From: a virus
Reading direction: 5' to 3' (one strand)
IMG/VR virus record: IMGVR_UViG_3300021963_000369
Coordinates: 1-35,133 of that record
Length of the DNA stretch: 35,133 bases
Shown here: piece by piece, positions 33,558 through 35,133 of the stretch
How the letters are laid out: each line of letters starts with the position of its first letter
Numbering within the stretch: the stretch's first letter is position 1
Position numbers and translations under genes: made by a program
The notes under the pieces: generated by a model
Database searches by the model: none
What the model was told of the DNA's origin: nothing
The model's input: only the letters and a program-made list of their open reading frames with translations

Positions 33558-33565
33558 TATTTATA
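33558..33565 (-). promoter_or_regulatory. Late promoter box for gp26
   Basis: On the minus strand it reads TATAAATA, an exact match to the T4 late consensus, 31 bases before the gp26 ATG at 33526. GTACGCA lies just upstream on the same strand, as at two other minus-strand promoters, although its spacing to this box is only 2 bases rather than 13. Confidence 0.6.
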
Positions 33566-33589
33566 TGCGTACTTTTTGGTGGGAAAATA

Positions 33590-35133
33590 ATGGCATTAGA
33601 AGATAGAGTTGAACGGTTAGCATCGGCACTTGAACGCATGTTGGATCAAGGCAGCTTTTCTGGTGTGCGCAACACTGGCGGAACAAACAACACAGGCGGC
33701 CGCGGTGATGTAGACTATGATCGTATGGGTCAAACTGCTGGACAGTTTGTCAACACACTAGGCCAAGCAGCTCAAGGAAATACCAATTTAGTAGGAGTGA
33801 TGAGAGAAGTCAACTCCGTTCTCGGAAACTTTGGTCCAGCAATTGGAGCCATTAGCAATGTTGCTACAGCAGTGGGCACTAACCTAGTTCAAATGAACCA
33901 AAACATGATGGCCTCGTCAAAGTTTGGCATGGGCTTCAGTCAAAGTATTGGACGATTCACTGAAGAATTAGGTAAAGCAGGTATAGCACAAGAGCAGTGG
34001 GTTAATCTTTTACAGTCTAATTCGAAATATCTAAGTGGTAGTGCATCATCTGCACAAGAAGCTGCAGAGTTATTCCTTAAACAAAATCAAGAATTACGTT
34101 CAGAAAAAGCAGTACAACAGGCCATTTTATCAGGAATTGATTTTAGTGAGTTTCAAGATCAATTATTGATTAACACTAATTTAATGAAGTTTCAAGCAAT
34201 TGAAGAAAAAAGGACACAAAAAATATTACAAGAATCTGTAGTTACTACTGTTGGTGAACTTGATAATATGGCACGTATTACTGGTAAAAGCAGACAAGAA
34301 ATACAAAAAGGTGTAGACCAACAGCAACAGACAAACACAATGCGTATAGCAAGATTGTCGATGGGCGTAGAACAGTTAGCTAGATACAACGAATCATTAC
34401 CAAAAATAACTTCTTATGGTACTGCATTTGCCAGTTTGTTTACAGAAATGTCTGCAAACAGAGGTAATGTTGTTTCAAGACAAGGCACTGAAATGCAAGC
34501 TGCTTTGAATTTAGTTGCTCCAGGTGTTGGCAACATAATGCGAGAGTTGAGTCAAGAAACAAATAAAGAACGTAGAGCAGAGTTACAAGCTAGAATTGAT
34601 TACGAAATGGCCAAAGCAATCTCTGATGAAAAAGCCATGGAAAGGTTTAATGCTATGGCTGAAAGAACAGAGCCAGGTATAAGACAAGCAGTTGAAATGC
34701 TCATGCAAGGTGAAGGAATTCTTGCTGCTAACAAAGAACTGTTAGCTAAAACAGATGGCACTATCGGAGACTTTACAAAACTTCAAGAAGCACAAAGAGC
34801 CAAAGCAAAAACAGAAGGGACACCGGCCGGTGCTGGAGCAACTGAAGAAAACGCCACATCTGTTGCAATACGAGCTGCACAAGAAGGGTTAAAAACTATA
34901 GCTGCTGGACTAGCTATGGGAACTAAAGAAGGATTAGACAAACTTGGAAAAGAAATAACAGATGCTATGAAACCTGAAACTTTCTTGACAGCATTTAAGA
35001 CTCAGGCAATAACTCCAGAAAATTTAATAAAAGCATTAAAAGAAGCAACTGGATATGTTGGAACATCAACTACTCCAGGCACTATGCCAATCTCGCCAGA
35101 ATTAGCAAATAAATTAAACATCGATTCGTCAAC
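33590..35133 (+). CDS. Tape-measure-like tail protein, C-terminus outside window
   Basis: The frame is open from the ATG at 33590 to the right edge (514 complete codons, no stop). A helical start (EDRVERLASALERMLDQG) is followed by a Gly/Asn/Thr-rich linker. A long, mostly helical, Gln/Ala/Gly-rich region follows, with NLVGVMREVNSVLGNFGP and AIGAISNVATAVGTNLVQ, typical of phage tape-measure proteins that fill the tail tube. Further on are long charged helices (QETNKERRAELQARI). I see no peptidase or lysozyme motif in the visible part. The position beside gp26, whose frameshift resembles tail-assembly chaperones normally encoded next to the tape measure, supports the call. It could be another long virion protein, since the total length is unknown. 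Confidence 0.5.
   Translation, partial: MALEDRVERLASALERMLDQGSFSGVRNTGGTNNTGGRGDVDYDRMGQTAGQFVNTLGQAAQGNTNLVGVMREVNSVLGNFGPAIGAISNVATAVGTNLVQMNQNMMASSKFGMGFSQSIGRFTEELGKAGIAQEQWVNLLQSNSKYLSGSASSAQEAAELFLKQNQELRSEKAVQQAILSGIDFSEFQDQLLINTNLMKFQAIEEKRTQKILQESVVTTVGELDNMARITGKSRQEIQKGVDQQQQTNTMRIARLSMGVEQLARYNESLPKITSYGTAFASLFTEMSANRGNVVSRQGTEMQAALNLVAPGVGNIMRELSQETNKERRAELQARIDYEMAKAISDEKAMERFNAMAERTEPGIRQAVEMLMQGEGILAANKELLAKTDGTIGDFTKLQEAQRAKAKTEGTPAGAGATEENATSVAIRAAQEGLKTIAAGLAMGTKEGLDKLGKEITDAMKPETFLTAFKTQAITPENLIKALKEATGYVGTSTTPGTMPISPELANKLNIDSS

Noticed and set aside
1-35133. CRISPR arrays, insertion sequences, att sites and tRNA genes
   Set aside because: No regularly spaced direct repeats, transposase genes, terminal inverted repeats or tRNA cloverleaf patterns were seen.

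Overview
The window is a piece of a T4-like myovirus genome, AT-rich and tightly packed. It carries a baseplate/tail operon on the minus strand, and the late sigma factor with recombination genes on the plus strand. The structural proteins look like those of marine T4-like phages (cyanophages, pelagiphages): LGGIKVG fibre repeats, long beta-rich structural proteins, and a gp5 without a lysozyme domain. I see no photosynthesis or other host-specific metabolic genes, so the host cannot be named from this window.

Layout. Positions 25808 to 1 (minus strand) form one nearly gapless operon. In transcription order it encodes a gp48-like tail-tube/baseplate junction protein, gp53, a 718-residue hub-type protein, gp5 (spike), gp25, gp6, a giant 4973-residue protein in the gp7 position, a fibre protein with LGGIKVG repeats, and a second fibre-like protein cut by the window edge. 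Positions 25891 to 30981 (plus strand) hold gp55 (late sigma factor), gp47 and gp46 (Mre11/Rad50-type recombination nuclease), an 89-residue unknown protein, an SGNH-hydrolase-like protein and a GIY-YIG nuclease. Positions 30982 to 31458 form a 477-base non-coding stretch full of hairpins, probably a structured RNA. Next come a probable internal head protein (plus strand, 31459-32481), gp26 with a -1 frame extension (minus strand), and a partial tape-measure-like protein (plus strand, from 33590).

Regulation. T4-type late boxes ((T/G/A)ATAAATA) stand before the baseplate operon, gp6, gp26, the tape-measure-like gene and the putative internal protein gene. gp55 has a near-consensus sigma70 promoter (TTGACT, 17 bases, TATAAT). 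Its -35 shares one base with the divergent late box of the baseplate operon, so gp55-directed transcription may compete with gp55's own promoter.

Best leads: (1) gp26 ends on overlapping slippery heptamers, A AAT TTT and T TTT TTC. The -1 frame then stays open for 78 codons with no usable start codon, as in the G/GT tail-assembly chaperones of other phages, and a tape-measure-like gene lies next to it. (2) The 477-base structured non-coding region. (3) An N-terminus resembling the T4 capsid-targeting sequence on the 340-residue protein. (4) The gp55 promoter overlap. (5) The architecture of the giant protein. All assignments come from reading the sequence and from remembered family features; no database search was run.
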